Positions 27,001-36,300 of a DNA stretch of 64,000 bases are shown piece by piece. The position numbers were made by a program, and so were the translations under genes. Location: NCBI GenBank assembly GCA_014706295.1, contig JACSVZ010000015.1, forward strand, positions 55,177,535 to 55,241,534, written 5' to 3'. The DNA comes from Lycocorax pyrrhopterus obiensis. Taxonomy: Eukaryota; Chordata; Aves; Passeriformes; Paradisaeidae. Below the pieces are notes generated by a model, which saw nothing but the letters and a program-made list of their open reading frames with translations, searched no databases and had not been told where the DNA came from. Numbering within the stretch: the stretch's first letter is position 1; each line of letters begins with the position of its first letter.

Positions 27001-30000
27001 GCCTATTCTAATGAAAATGCTGGCTCAGTTACATTTCTGTGTATCAACACTGGCATCCAGTGGACAGCTGGTGGAAAAATGGCCTTTGAGCCAGCAAGTG
27101 GTGTAGGATTAGTGTAGAAAGGCCAACACAAGTTATTTAAATTGAGACCGTTTGTGACTCTTTAGAAGTAACATTATGTAGATCTTGAAGGAAGAAAAGG
27201 AGTTTCTTGGAGGTAAACAATTATTACTACTTAAGAATAAGACTGCTTTAAAAATGTTTTTTCAGGCAGTTTTCTGGTTTTTCAGTGTAATTTTCAGCAA
27301 GGGTCAGGAAGTTAAAATAGTAGAGACCATTAAGAAACAGGTAAAAGTGGAAAATGTTATATGCATATATACACTTCTGATACAAATACATTCTACAAAG
27401 TGCACACAGCTTTCAGACTTCCACTTTTGATAGGTATATGGCTAATCAGTGAATTCATCAACCACCCAAACCCCAAAAGTACACCAAACACATCCTTTTC
27501 CACACTTTTGACAGGATTATGTATTTCCCTGGCACAGAATAGAGTGAAGAGCTCTCTTTCCTTTCCCCGTCGTGTTCTCTGAGGCAGACAGCAGCTCTCA
27601 CTGAGGAATCTTTGGGCCCTCTACCCATTTCACTGCGATCTCTTAGAGTCTGAATACACTCCTTTCTTTTCCCTAATCAAATAAAGCAAGTTCAAACTTA
27701 CTTGACGTGCAGTCAGGACCAAATAAACTGTCTTCAGCACATTTTTCACAGGCTGTCCCACCAAACCCTTTCTGTGAATTACACAATGGAAATCAAAACT
27801 TAAGTTTCTCATCTATCTCTAGACAGATACATATATGCTTAGCAGGCTGAAAACAGCATCTTTCACTGCCAAAAGAAAATAACATGAAAGTTTCAATCAT
27901 TAGCTACCACAATCTAGAAAACATGGTCTTTTGGACAATCTTGCCCCCATATCTTTTTAAAAAATAATTTGAAGTTCTTCAAATCAGGTATTCTGAATGT
28001 CAAGTTAACAGTGAAGTACTGTAATCAGGCCTGATGTCCAAATCAGGCTTACAATTGTTGGGTTGTATTTCTGGCTACTTCTACCTCTGTCTCTTTTTCA
28101 TGTGTCTCCAGAAGAGGACTTTTGATGTGAAGATGAACCAGTAGAGGGGGAAGTAGAAAAGGTTAATTTGAATTGTTTCTTAAAAAATCTTTTTGCCTGA
28201 GGTTAAGCACTACACATCGCACTCTCAGCAAAGGAACAACAGATGGAGAATATAGCCCCATGTATAAGCACTTTCTATCTAGGGCAAAAAGTCACAAGTA
28301 ATAGCACAATTTAAAAAAATAGAGGAAGTCAAAACACCTGTCTCAGGAAAGCAAGATGAAAGAACTTTTTAATAATTTCACCCAAACATGCTCAAGTCTG
28401 TAGAAATAATAGTGTGAAGATTAGTGCAATCCAAGCAAAAAATGAACTCCAAGCTGATCATCTCTGCTGTTTCTGGAATACTTTCCTTTAATGTATTTAC
28501 ACAGTGGAACATGCATTATTTTTCAGCCCAACTTACATTGCTGTATGTTTTTTTCATTTGAAAGAAATGACCTACCTGACAAGTGCATGTTCCATTCCCA
28601 GTCATGCCCTGTGAGCAGCGTCCTCTCCCGCTGCATGGTGATGCAGCTCCTCCTGGACATGCTGGAAATGACAGTGTTTGAGCCATCAGTCACCTTGCTC
28701 TGATCCATGTGCTCCCCCTGAACCCTACAGCCTTGGCAGCTGCAGGGTTTTGGGCCAGACAGGGACCCTGGGTGACAGCTGCTGTTTTGCAGCTGCCTGA
28801 ATCTCTTCACTAGAATCTCTTCACTAGAATCTTAGCATCAGCAGAGACCATCACACTCTCTTGTCTGGGAATTTAGGCTAGTGACTGAAGTCAAGGGATT
28901 GAACAAAAAATAATTTTCTTTTTCTAAAATAGCATATGGTTTTGCCCCTGCTGATCTGCCTCTGTTTGCAGACACCCTAAGCTGTTGGCTTTTCTGATCC
29001 AAGTGGAGCTTGCCTGACCACTCCTGTGTGTCAGTATATCTCTGATGGATTGAATATTTGTTCTCAGGATTTTATTTGATGCAAAGTTAGAGTTTAACAA
29101 GCCTTCTTTTTTTCCCACCAAAAATTACATTAGCTTTACGTGGAAAATTTTTCCTTTTCCCTGCTATGTCCATAAGACTGTGATAATTGATTCAAACGAT
29201 CTTGGAAATTGAAATTCAGATATCTCACAACCAAATCCTGTCCAAGGAGCTGTGGTCACTAACCAAACTTGTATGCCAGAGGTGTGTTATGCTCTTCAGA
29301 GCCTCTAGTGCTAAAACCATGGTTACAGGCCGTGGTGTAGAAGGTGAGAGAGTCTGAACAAAAACCCCAGCCAGCAGGGTGAGATAAGAAAAAGCGACCC
29401 TATTTCCAAATGAAAATAGTTTAATATTTTGTCCAAAAGGTTTCAAGATTCAAAGATTTACTGGAAGATTGCCTATAGGAAATGCATATTACAGTGGTTT
29501 TTAGTCAGATCGTTCTGTCAGGTTTTCTCTCCTGTGTGGATACACTTATTTTTCACAGTTGTCCTGCCCGTCCTTGGAAATGATTTACTAACCCTTGTCC
29601 ATAAGCTTTTCCTTCCTGTAATTAGAACTCCCATTAGGTACCATAATTTTGATGCAGGTGGTATCTAAATGTATCAAACTCCTACTGGCCTCACAGGTAC
29701 TCTGCTGTACCTTACTGGTAGATTTATTGCTTGTAAAGAGTCTCAGAGTTTGTTCTGTGTGGGTGGAGATGGGCAGCACCCACCGGATTTATGCTCCCCC
29801 TGCCTAAGTTAATCCTGATTCAGATAACGTGGAAGTTTTAGTAAAAATGAATTTGGTTTGGACACAGTGGTGAGCAAATAAGTAGGTGTGCATATGTGTA
29901 CACTTAATTCCACTGAAAGCTTTGGCTTTATACCAGTCTGTTAAAATTTATTAATTTATTCCTTAATGTAGCCTGAGATCTATTGTATCCAAGTAAGCTT

Positions 30001-33000
30001 CTTGTGAAAAACCAATAAATTTAAAGATGAAAATTTTAGTGCTGTTTATCTCATACATGCTGTTTTAAGAATTTAGGTTAAGTAACTACAATTGAGGGAA
30101 AGTAATAAATACATATACTTTAATCTTTAAAGTGGCTTTTAGTGAATCTTGTTTTCTGGCTGCCATATGACAGCTGAATCTTATCTTTAGGACTTATGGC
30201 AGCTGTTTAATATTTGCACAGAATGGAAAAAAAATTACTTGCACTGATGCTTTTATTGAGTTTGCAAGGATAGAGAAAACTCAGAGTTCATGGTATAGTT
30301 CCTAGTAAAAGTTACTTAAAATTGTGGACAAAGCAGGGGCTTTTTTGCTGTTGGCATTCATTACACTCCTCCTTGTCTTCACTACATCTTGTCTCTTGCT
30401 TTGATAGCAGCACCAAGGGACCGCTTTATCAGAAGTCGGGTAAATTATCATATTGTTGTACAAGTTTGGCCAGGCAGATAAAGTGCTTCCTGCAACCAGC
30501 AGGGCCACAGGAGGCAGTGCTGGGACACTGGAGCAGTGCTGGCACAGTCACCTGCTGCCACCCTGGGGAGAGGCGAGACCTTTGCTTTTAACGAGGATGC
30601 TTTTCAGATAGCAGTAAGAAAGAGACGCTCTTGCTTATCTGTCAGAGTGTGAAGGCCAAGTCTTTGAATCTAGGCCCAAAGAGCCTAAATTTACCAGCTT
30701 TATTGTTTTGCCTCACCGAGTTAAATTCAGCACTTCCCAAGCATTATCAAATGCAGCCTCTTAAAATACTTCTCTTCACCTGACTCCCTGTGAGGCTGAA
30801 GCAGTGAGTAGTACTTGTAAAGATATATTTTGAACCACATAATTTGATAGCATTAAATCTAGTGTCTTTCCTCTTGGCCTTTATTTTTAATTTTCCAATT
30901 TTCCCTTGCTTTGTTCTTCCACTGCTTTCTACTCAGTTGGTCACGCCACAAACCTTTCAGTTGGTACCCAGGCTTTTCTTTGGAGCCACGGAAATATTTG
31001 CCCAGAGCAGGAAGCTGTGCTGGGGTAGGGAGCAGCTCCACCAGCTGTAGTACCTGTGGCTGGATGATACTGGGGGTGTTGAAAGGCTGTGCTCTTTCCC
31101 CTGGACCTTTTCTGACCCTGTACTTTTGACTTTAGGACTTTTTACAGAGGGATTGGTGTGCAGCTGGATGTCTTGGTGTGCTTCGTGGGGAGGGAAGGGG
31201 ACAAAAGATCTTTCACTCACACTGTGTGTTTCAGCATGCGCTATCATTTAAGGAAGTCAGAGTGCTATTTAAGACTTAATTTTGTCCTTGCCATAAGATG
31301 CTAAATGTGAAGTAAACCCCTAGTCAGGGATTTTTGCCCGGCCTCAGGAAGGACCGTCTTTCCTCCAAACACTTCAAGTTGTGCAGTATTCTCTTACAGA
31401 GGTTGTGATAACATAGAGATAGCTATTTTTTTTTTCCCTCCAAATGAAAGCAGAAACAATGCTGAGACCTTGATTCTTTGCTTTTGGGGTCAGGAAGTTT
31501 GTCCGAAGGAAGAGAGGGCTTCCTTGCCTTCGCAGCCTCCTTCACAGGGTGATACAGGCAGGGCTCTGACTCTGGGGCAGGGTACTCTCTCTGCCCCTCT
31601 CCAGAAATACTGATGCCCCGTGTGTGGCTGCCCAGAGCACCCTGGTAATGGGAGGATGAGCACTTAGGCTGCCTTTGGTGGCGGGGTAAACCACCACACA
31701 AGTCACTCTTTGCAGAAGACGTGAGCACACACCACGCACTCCGCTCTCAGCCTGTCTTTTCCCTTGCAGTAGGTGTGAGCTGCAGTTGGACTGCTTTCCC
31801 TTTGTAGATAAATGACTGGTATTTAAATAATAGCTTGGGCTAAAATCATAATTATTTCAAATCTATTTTGTGGACAAAGGGCTTTGCAGACATTGAAACA
31901 GACCTTGAGGCCATAAACTAAAGGAGGAAACACTCTGGCTGGGCAGGGAAACTTCCTCTGTGGGTCTGGATGCCCATCTTGGTACCCTGAGATTTGATGC
32001 ACTTGTGGAGATGCTGAAAAGCTTTTCCTGAGGAAGGGGCAGCAGGAGGGGAGGCGCTCCTGATTCCCTTGCTTCATTAATGGCCTTCAGCATTCACAGG
32101 CATTTCAAGAAACTGTTTCAAGTTGAATTGAAAGAAAAGATCCCCCCCGCATCACAAAGCAAGGAATTAAAGACATTTGGAAATATTTGAGATGTGGATG
32201 AGGGTGGTTTTGACCTAGAATGAAACATTTAAATTTGTGGTTTGAAAATCTTAATTTTAAAATCCATTGTGGGGATCCTCCCAAATGAAATAATTTTGCA
32301 GGCATTGGCTGAAATCATTTGTTTTGAAAATCTCAAAATCAAGGAGATTTTCTGAGGCTTTTTAAATTTTTCTATGAATTTTTCTTTTTAAATGAAACTT
32401 TGAATATCTGTTTTCCTTCAAATCCTCTAAGTTTTAGCTGAAAACTGCTATTTCTTTCTACTTCTATAACAAACTCTGAGGAGCAAACTTTTCACAGCAA
32501 TCATTTTACAGCAATAGTTCAACAGAAAGATGAAAAGTCACTGCTTTATTTCTGTTCAAATTCCATGTGAAAATAAAACCCCGAAGACTAAACCAACTCA
32601 CCCATGCAGTCTGGGCCCCAGTGCCCCTGGCAGCACTCGGGTTGCTCAAATTCCTTCACGCAACGATGCCGACAGCCCGGAAGAGAAAGTGTGTGTGCTT
32701 TAATTTCCAGGTAATACCTGTGGAAAAGAAGTTAGAGCTGCTTTAAAGTACTTACAGCCTCCTGTGGAGAAAAATGGAATTCTTAACTTCCTCTCCTCCC
32801 TTCAGTGTCAGACAAGAGCACTTTAAGCTTAGTTGCATTGATCTGCCTTTTTATCTTTTTCATTAAAACATACATTGAACATCAAGGTCTAAAAAGACCC
32901 TTGGAGCTGTTTCTTTTGAGCAGTGTATTTATCTTCCCACCCCAACCTAAATACAGCACTTTTCTCTAAGTTGTGATTTGAAAGTATTTTAAAATTATTT

Positions 33001-35995
33001 TAAAAATTATTTAACATCAGGGTTCTTTAAATGCTAAATAAGCTCAACATAGTTACATTTTCTCTAAAATACAGCTTTTTCTTTTCTTTCCAATCTGAAT
33101 GCCAAGATTTCAAATTGGTTGAGATATCTCTTCCTGCCCTTCACCCCCACAAGTCCCCTATCTAGGAGTTTGAAAAATACATAACTTATATAAGATTAAT
33201 ACATAAATATTATATGATAAGATATTATCATATATTTATTAATGTTAATAATTATATGTTAATATATTTCTGTATCATTCATATCAACTATGCAGAATAA
33301 ATATGGAAGAGATTTTATGATGTTATTCAAGAGGAAATCTGATGGACCATCAATAACAGTGTTTATTTTCCTCTTACATCATTTGATGATTCACTTCAAG
33401 CATCAAATACCCTGAATGCAGCTTTAGTTCTGGAGTTGGTGAAGCCAGTGGCAAATGTTCCATAAGAAAATTGCATAGACTAGAGCATTTTTGATACGAA
33501 TTAACATTTTCTAATTCATGGAGAACAATACTCATGGAGAAAAGCTCTGACAGAGGAGATACCTGCAGTCTGGTGTGCCAGTCCCATTGGTAATTTTGGT
33601 GTAACCAGCAGGGCACTGGGTGTCAAGGTTTAAAGAGCAAGGTACACATTTGGTTTTCATTCTAATGAGCAGCTTTTGATCACATTGCTTCTTCATCTGC
33701 AACAGGAGAAGAATAATTAAAAAGAAAGAAAAACACTACCCTGAGTGACATTGCTGAAAAATGACAAATTTGACTTAGCTTTGTTCTAACTCACGGCTGC
33801 AACCTCTTTTCTGTTCAGCAGGTGCTCCTTGTTTTGGAGCTAAACTAGGTTAGACCACATATTAGCTCTTTGCAGTAGCTTTGTCTGCACAAAATATGTC
33901 CCACCACTGCAGGATAAACCCTTCTAAGTGTAATATTTTTCCTAGGAGTGCTTTATCAACAAATGCTAAGTTTGTCAAACTTAAAAGCCAGGTTACAGAG
34001 ACCACACAGCCTATGGAGTGTTAGTTCCAAAGCTGCTGACAAGTGCCTTCTCCACTCAAAGGCAAAATTAAACAAGGTGTGTTCCACAGCACCAGCCTGT
34101 GGAGCAAAGATTCCTCTCAAAAGTGAGTTTCATATTATCAGCACCACCATAGTGATCTAAAGAGCTATGGTTGGTATTTTCTGAGTGCTGTCAAAGAATG
34201 ACATCTAGCTTTGCATTCAAGTCTGGTGGAGGTTTTGGGCCTGACCCCACCAGAGCACACTGAGAAGAGCAGCCTCCTCTTTTTTTTTTTTTTTAACCTG
34301 TTTTCATGTATCTATTTTAAAGCAATAAGTCTTCGCTGAACTGTGTCTAACGTTGGCTTCATCTTCTTTCTTCCTGGTATTTGTAGAAGTAAGTTGATAA
34401 TTCACAAATGGTGAGAAATGACCTAATTCAGAGTATGGTTTTTAAATACCAGCAATGCAACCCTGTGCAGTCCAGAGACTACGGGACCTTCTGGGCACAC
34501 GTGGGATGCTGCAGCCTCTGCAGAACCTCACAGCCGGTCTGGGTGGGTACCCTGGCACCTTGGGCATGATTTCTACATGTCCTGTGATGGTCCTGGATGA
34601 AGCCCTCACTCAGCAGTTTCTCCCCATGACAGCCAGACATTTCAGCAGCAAAGTTCATGAAGATGTATCAGAGACAGCGATAAGGAGATTTAGCTTCATA
34701 ACCTCTGAGCCACTATATGTGGTTGCCATCACCCACTTACAAGCACATTTCAACATCTGTTTAGTTGTCAAATTTTGGTCTTCACAAGTGCACTGTGAAA
34801 TCTGGTCTGGGTAACCTTGAAATATTCAGGTAGTGAAACCTTTTTGCTGTGTGGATGCTTTTCAGGTGTCTTTGAAGTAAAAATGTGACCTTTTTCCAGA
34901 TGTGGGTATAAGGTGGGTACCGCTTGGAAAGATATTTGGTTGTCATCAAAAAGGCACCCCACAAAATTTCATTTTTGGAACATTAAATTCATTGAGAGTT
35001 TTGAAAAAGAAAAATTTAAATAAAAATAACTTATGCCCTTTCCCTACCACCAGCTGTAAACCACTATTTGTTTTGGAATCATAGCATTATTTCCACTTTC
35101 TCCCATTTCCTCGTTTTCCCTTTTTGTTTTTAGGGAAAATGGAAGAAAGTTGACTTTTTAGCGTCTCTTATTTTATTTTTTTTTAAGAAAAAGAATAACC
35201 TTAACATATTTCCCAGTGCATTTTTGACATTTCAATGTATTTTTCCATTTAAAAACTGCAACCAGCCAACAACAACAGCAACAAAATACCTGAGTGTCTT
35301 CCTTTCCCCCCTCCTAATTTCTCTCTGTCTTTTTTTTCCTCTTCTAAATGTGTTCTGCCTCTCTACAAGCGTGGTGAAAATAGATATTGTGAAATTCCAC
35401 AGGTTCATAGTATTCATACATGACAAATGCACCACTTCCCCAGAAGTCTACAAATCCTTTAATTACATTTATAACTGTGTGTTTTCACTTTAAATATCTC
35501 GTTTCCTTAGATTGTTTTTCCTTACCTGTCTAGAATAGCTTTTCTTTCCTTTAGTCAGTAGGAACAGATAATTTTCACTGCAGAAAAATTTCTGCTTTCA
35601 TCTTCTGACTTATGAGAAATCCAAATTTCTTTTGGTAAATGCATAATTTACAGTCTTTTGACACATTTGCCATTTTTAGAGACTTTTTCAGTGTGCTCAT
35701 GCTATATCATTGGAGCCAGATTCTCATGCAGAATAAACAGATGCATTTCTGTTATTTCAGAGGACTGAATTACAGAGCTCTTAGGTTATAATTCATTGTC
35801 ATATACACCAGTGACTGTTAAAGTGGGTTTTTCTTCTATGAGATACCATATCTGATACCTGTTCTCTCTATAACACAGAGTAATATAGACAAATAACAAT
35901 CCATTTCGTAAAAAGCTGCTTCTTACCTCATCTTGGACTTGTGATGTCAAACATAGTTTCACTGCAACCAAAAAAGCAAAAAAGATTTTTTCCAT
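46..35995 (-). CDS. STAB2: Stabilin-2, 5' part of gene (26 coding exons, 3' end outside window)
   Basis: Stabilin-2 is a multidomain type I endocytic receptor of sinusoidal endothelium that clears hyaluronan and other ligands (known for the family). Visible coding exons in transcript order, all on the minus strand: 35927-35995, 33563-33696, 32602-32717, 28576-28661, 27702-27771, 25814-25909, 25518-25643, 23877-24073, 23012-23145, 18700-18833, 17071-17153, 16277-16426, 14842-14985, 13991-14053, 13779-13898, 13099-13152, 12324-12404, 11221-11373, 5918-6004, 5287-5398, 3878-4058, 2779-2872, 2428-2586, 1935-2030, 1090-1185, 46-93. They sum to 2883 bases, 961 codons, with no frame conflict. Order: signal peptide (1-23), cysteine-rich/EGF region (about 24-360), FAS1-1 (about 361-505), FAS1-2 (about 514-655), EGF cluster (671-945), start of FAS1-3 (946-961). 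Residue detail such as INNCLLP...YVGPGQ and [11 protein letters not shown] fits STAB2 better than STAB1. One conserved exon between residues 670 and 671 was not found. Confidence 0.95.
1090..1185 (-). CDS. STAB2: STAB2 coding exon 26: last EGF of cluster 2
   Basis: Acceptor TTTGAAG, donor GTAAGT, symmetric phase 0-0, 32 codons. Encodes [20 protein letters not shown] then [12 protein letters not shown]. The CYGNAA ending marks the junction to FAS1 domain 3. Confidence 0.96.
1935..2030 (-). CDS. STAB2: STAB2 coding exon 25: EGF-like repeat
   Basis: Acceptor ACGACAG, donor GTGAGT, symmetric phase 0-0, 32 codons. Encodes [20 protein letters not shown] then [12 protein letters not shown], in line with the mammalian sequence. 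Confidence 0.95.
2428..2586 (-). CDS. STAB2: STAB2 coding exon 24: EGF-like repeats
   Basis: Acceptor CCCCAG, donor GTAGGT, symmetric phase 0-0, 53 codons. Encodes [34 protein letters not shown] and [14 protein letters not shown]. The INNCLLP and YVGPGQ stretches favour STAB2 over STAB1. It has an N-A-T sequon. Confidence 0.97.
2779..2872 (-). CDS. STAB2: STAB2 coding exon 23: EGF-like repeat
   Basis: Acceptor CTCTAG, donor GTAAGT, phase 2 to 0. Encodes [20 protein letters not shown] and then [11 protein letters not shown]. The G-Y-x-G-N-G turn and the start of the next EGF unit are clear. Confidence 0.95.
3878..4058 (-). CDS. STAB2: STAB2 coding exon 22: EGF-like repeats
   Basis: Acceptor CTGGTAG, donor GTAAGT, phase 1 to 2, 181 bases. 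Encodes [18 protein letters not shown], then a [10 protein letters not shown] turn and [14 protein letters not shown]. Cysteines and the N-R-I-D-S-D-G stretch match mammalian STAB2. Confidence 0.95.
5287..5398 (-). CDS. STAB2: STAB2 coding exon 21: EGF-like repeat
   Basis: Acceptor ACCACAG, donor GTAAGT, phase 0 to 1. Encodes [19 protein letters not shown] then [16 protein letters not shown], a laminin-type EGF unit with an N-G-T sequon. Confidence 0.96.
5918..6004 (-). CDS. STAB2: STAB2 coding exon 20: EGF-like, start of second cluster
   Basis: Acceptor TTTTGCAG, donor GTAAGC, symmetric phase 0-0, 29 codons. Encodes [20 protein letters not shown] then SKPCSGNGK, the double-cysteine plus CPGG signature that starts a stabilin EGF cluster. 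Confidence 0.96.
6005..11220 (-). other. STAB2: STAB2 intron (5.2 kb) where one conserved coding exon is expected but not seen
   Basis: The interval separates coding exons 18 and 20 (numbering reserves 19 for the missing exon). I looked on the minus strand for the family's GC-x3-C codon pattern and for open stretches flanked by splice sites. The only GC-x3-C match (6359-6376) has no suitable donor and no surrounding homology. The interval has no recognised repeat. It contains a perfect 10-bp inverted repeat at 8137-8160. Confidence 0.7.
8137..8160. repeat. Perfect 10-bp inverted repeat with 4-base loop
   Basis: AGTTGGTATA, loop GCAT, TATACCAACT. It can form a short hairpin on either strand. 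It lies in the long STAB2 intron between exons 18 and 20. Confidence 0.8.
11221..11373 (-). CDS. STAB2: STAB2 coding exon 18: FAS1-2 end
   Basis: Acceptor TTCAAAG, donor GTAAGA, symmetric phase 0-0, 51 codons. Encodes [20 protein letters not shown] followed by [13 protein letters not shown]. In vertebrate stabilins the next residues form a cysteine-rich module (CxxC ... GC-x3-C). No exon encoding it was found downstream, so the next recognised exon is 5918-6004. Confidence 0.96.
12324..12404 (-). CDS. STAB2: STAB2 coding exon 17: FAS1-2 middle
   Basis: Acceptor TTTCAG, donor GTAAGT, symmetric phase 0-0, 27 codons. Encodes [19 protein letters not shown] and IHFNRTST, matching mammalian STAB2 closely. 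It has an N-R-T sequon. Confidence 0.95.
13099..13152 (-). CDS. STAB2: STAB2 coding exon 16: FAS1-2 YH motif
   Basis: Acceptor TGGCAG, donor GTGAGT, symmetric phase 0-0, 18 codons. Encodes [18 protein letters not shown] with the Tyr-His pair that is conserved in fasciclin domains and linked to integrin binding in family members. Confidence 0.94.
13779..13898 (-). CDS. STAB2: STAB2 coding exon 15: FAS1-2 core (H1 motif)
   Basis: Acceptor AAACAG, weaker donor GTACAG, symmetric phase 0-0, 40 codons. Encodes [20 protein letters not shown], then LDYLLSAE, a clear fasciclin H1 motif and the helix after it. Confidence 0.96.
13991..14053 (-). CDS. STAB2: STAB2 coding exon 14: start of FAS1-2
   Basis: Acceptor TTCCAG, donor GTAAGG, symmetric phase 0-0, 21 codons. 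Encodes [20 protein letters not shown] plus E, the opening helix of the second fasciclin domain. Confidence 0.93.
14842..14985 (-). CDS. STAB2: STAB2 coding exon 13: FAS1-1 end (H2 motif)
   Basis: Acceptor TTTCAG, donor GTGAGC, symmetric phase 0-0, 48 codons. Encodes [11 protein letters not shown] followed by [13 protein letters not shown], the H2 motif that closes a fasciclin domain, and PTFEGSKE. Confidence 0.96.
16277..16426 (-). CDS. STAB2: STAB2 coding exon 12: FAS1-1 middle
   Basis: Acceptor TTCTAG, donor GTAAGT, symmetric phase 0-0, 50 codons. Encodes [12 protein letters not shown], the position of the fasciclin YH motif, then [10 protein letters not shown]. Two sequons (N-T-S, N-N-T) are present. 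Confidence 0.95.
17071..17153 (-). CDS. STAB2: STAB2 coding exon 11: FAS1-1 core
   Basis: Acceptor CTCATAAG, donor GTAAGT, phase 1 to 0. Encodes 27 residues with [18 protein letters not shown], the H1 motif of a fasciclin domain (F-T-V-x-x-P-x-N). Confidence 0.94.
18700..18833 (-). CDS. STAB2: STAB2 coding exon 10: last EGF of cluster 1 and start of FAS1-1
   Basis: Acceptor TTCACAG, donor GTGAGT, phase 2 to 1. Encodes [17 protein letters not shown], then the first FAS1 helix [20 protein letters not shown]. The stabilin signature CYGN, which links the last EGF unit to each FAS1 pair, is intact. The normal G-Y-x-G-D-G turn reads G-S-V-G-N-G, so the conserved aromatic residue is missing. Confidence 0.92.
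23012..23145 (-). CDS. STAB2: STAB2 coding exon 9: EGF-like repeats
   Basis: Acceptor GATTTAG, donor GTGAGT, phase 0 to 2. Encodes [20 protein letters not shown] and then [15 protein letters not shown], completing one EGF unit and starting the next. It has an N-N-T sequon. Confidence 0.94.
23877..24073 (-). CDS. STAB2: STAB2 coding exon 8: one and a half EGF-like repeats
   Basis: Acceptor TCACAAG, donor GTCAGT, phase 1 to 0, 197 bases. Encodes [15 protein letters not shown], then [20 protein letters not shown], ending IYDGPGK. This is nearly co-linear with mammalian STAB2 and is one of the best conserved pieces in the window. Confidence 0.95.
25518..25643 (-). CDS. STAB2: STAB2 coding exon 7: EGF-like repeat
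   Basis: Acceptor CCCTCAG, donor GTGAGT, symmetric phase 1-1. Encodes an EGF-like unit starting [15 protein letters not shown] and ending [15 protein letters not shown]. The usual G-D-G turn is G-D-S here. Confidence 0.93.
25814..25909 (-). CDS. STAB2: STAB2 coding exon 6: EGF-like repeat
   Basis: Acceptor CCTACAG, donor GTAAGT, symmetric phase 1-1. Encodes [18 protein letters not shown] followed by a [10 protein letters not shown] end, a complete EGF-like module. Confidence 0.94.
27702..27771 (-). CDS. STAB2: STAB2 coding exon 5: EGF-like repeat
   Basis: Acceptor TTCACAG, donor GTAAGT, phase 0 to 1. Encodes [20 protein letters not shown] plus CTS, closely matching the [10 protein letters not shown] and F-G-P-x-C signature of the first stabilin-2 EGF cluster. 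Confidence 0.94.
28576..28661 (-). CDS. STAB2: STAB2 coding exon 4: EGF-like repeat
   Basis: Acceptor TTCCAG, donor GTAGGT, phase 1 to 0. Encodes a [15 protein letters not shown] half followed by GNGTCTCQ, a standard stabilin EGF-like/laminin-type unit with an N-G-T sequon. Confidence 0.94.
28799..28833. repeat. 14-bp tandem repeat, about 2.5 copies
   Basis: The unit GAATCTCTTCACTA occurs twice in perfect tandem with the start of a third copy. It lies in STAB2 intron 3, upstream of exon 4 in transcript order. Confidence 0.85.
32602..32717 (-). CDS. STAB2: STAB2 coding exon 3: GCRHRC cysteine-rich segment
   Basis: Acceptor CCACAG, donor GTGAGT, phase 2 to 1. Encodes a segment with [10 protein letters not shown] and [10 protein letters not shown]. 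This is the cysteine pattern that opens each stabilin EGF cluster (GC-x3-C, then a double cysteine and W/F-G-P-D-C). Confidence 0.94.
33181..33295. repeat. AT-rich low-complexity tract in STAB2 intron 2
   Basis: Very AT-rich stretch made of TATA/TTAAT-like words. It includes a perfect 10-bp inverted repeat (33211-33220 with 33225-33234) around a GATA loop. Confidence 0.7.
33563..33696 (-). CDS. STAB2: STAB2 coding exon 2: N-terminal cysteine-rich segment
   Basis: Acceptor TTGCAG, donor GTATCT, phase 0 to 2. Encodes 44 residues plus two bases, with C-x(11)-C-x2-C spacing and a [18 protein letters not shown] ending, which matches the segment right after the vertebrate STAB2 signal peptide. It contains an N-G-T glycosylation sequon. 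Confidence 0.93.
35927..35995 (-). CDS. STAB2: STAB2 coding exon 1: start codon and signal peptide
   Basis: Encodes 23 residues beginning [20 protein letters not shown] short charged start followed by a hydrophobic run is typical of a secretory signal peptide, as expected for a type I receptor. The ATG sits in a strong Kozak setting (A at -3, G at +4). The exon ends in phase 0 at a GTAAGA donor and joins in frame to the exon at 33563-33696. The start is inferred from position and signal-peptide character, because stabilin N-termini are poorly conserved. Confidence 0.85.
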
Positions 35996-36300
35996 TGTGA
36001 ATTGGACTTTTTCAGAGCCCTACAAACATGAAAACTCGATTTCTGACGTAAAATGATGGTTAGAGGTGCTATTTCTTCTGCATTCTCAGGCAAATACTTT
36101 AACAGGACTCTTGTCTTCCCCAAGGTAAGTGAGTGAAGGATATGGCATGTGGAGCTTGCCCAGGCAGGAGAGATTCCAAAATGCAGGGTAGTTGCTGAAA
36201 GTTTTCACTGGAAAGCTGAATAAAGCCTCCCTCACTGAATGACAGGATATCCTGACAGGGCTCTGTTCATTTATTCCTCTCTCTGGAGCTGTTGATAGTA
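35996..36300 (-). promoter_or_regulatory. STAB2: Presumed 5' UTR and proximal promoter of STAB2
   Basis: This lies directly upstream of the start codon on the minus strand. A CRE-like element (TGACGTAA as written on the plus strand) is at 36044-36051. An upstream ATG at 36029 would open a five-codon reading frame ending at 36012. No TATA box and no CpG island are evident. The transcription start cannot be placed from sequence alone, so the extent is a guess. Confidence 0.35.

Noticed and set aside
1..36000. Assignment to STAB1 instead of STAB2
   Set aside because: STAB1 shares the architecture, but residue-level matches such as [30 protein letters not shown] and SLPGCRHRC agree with STAB2.
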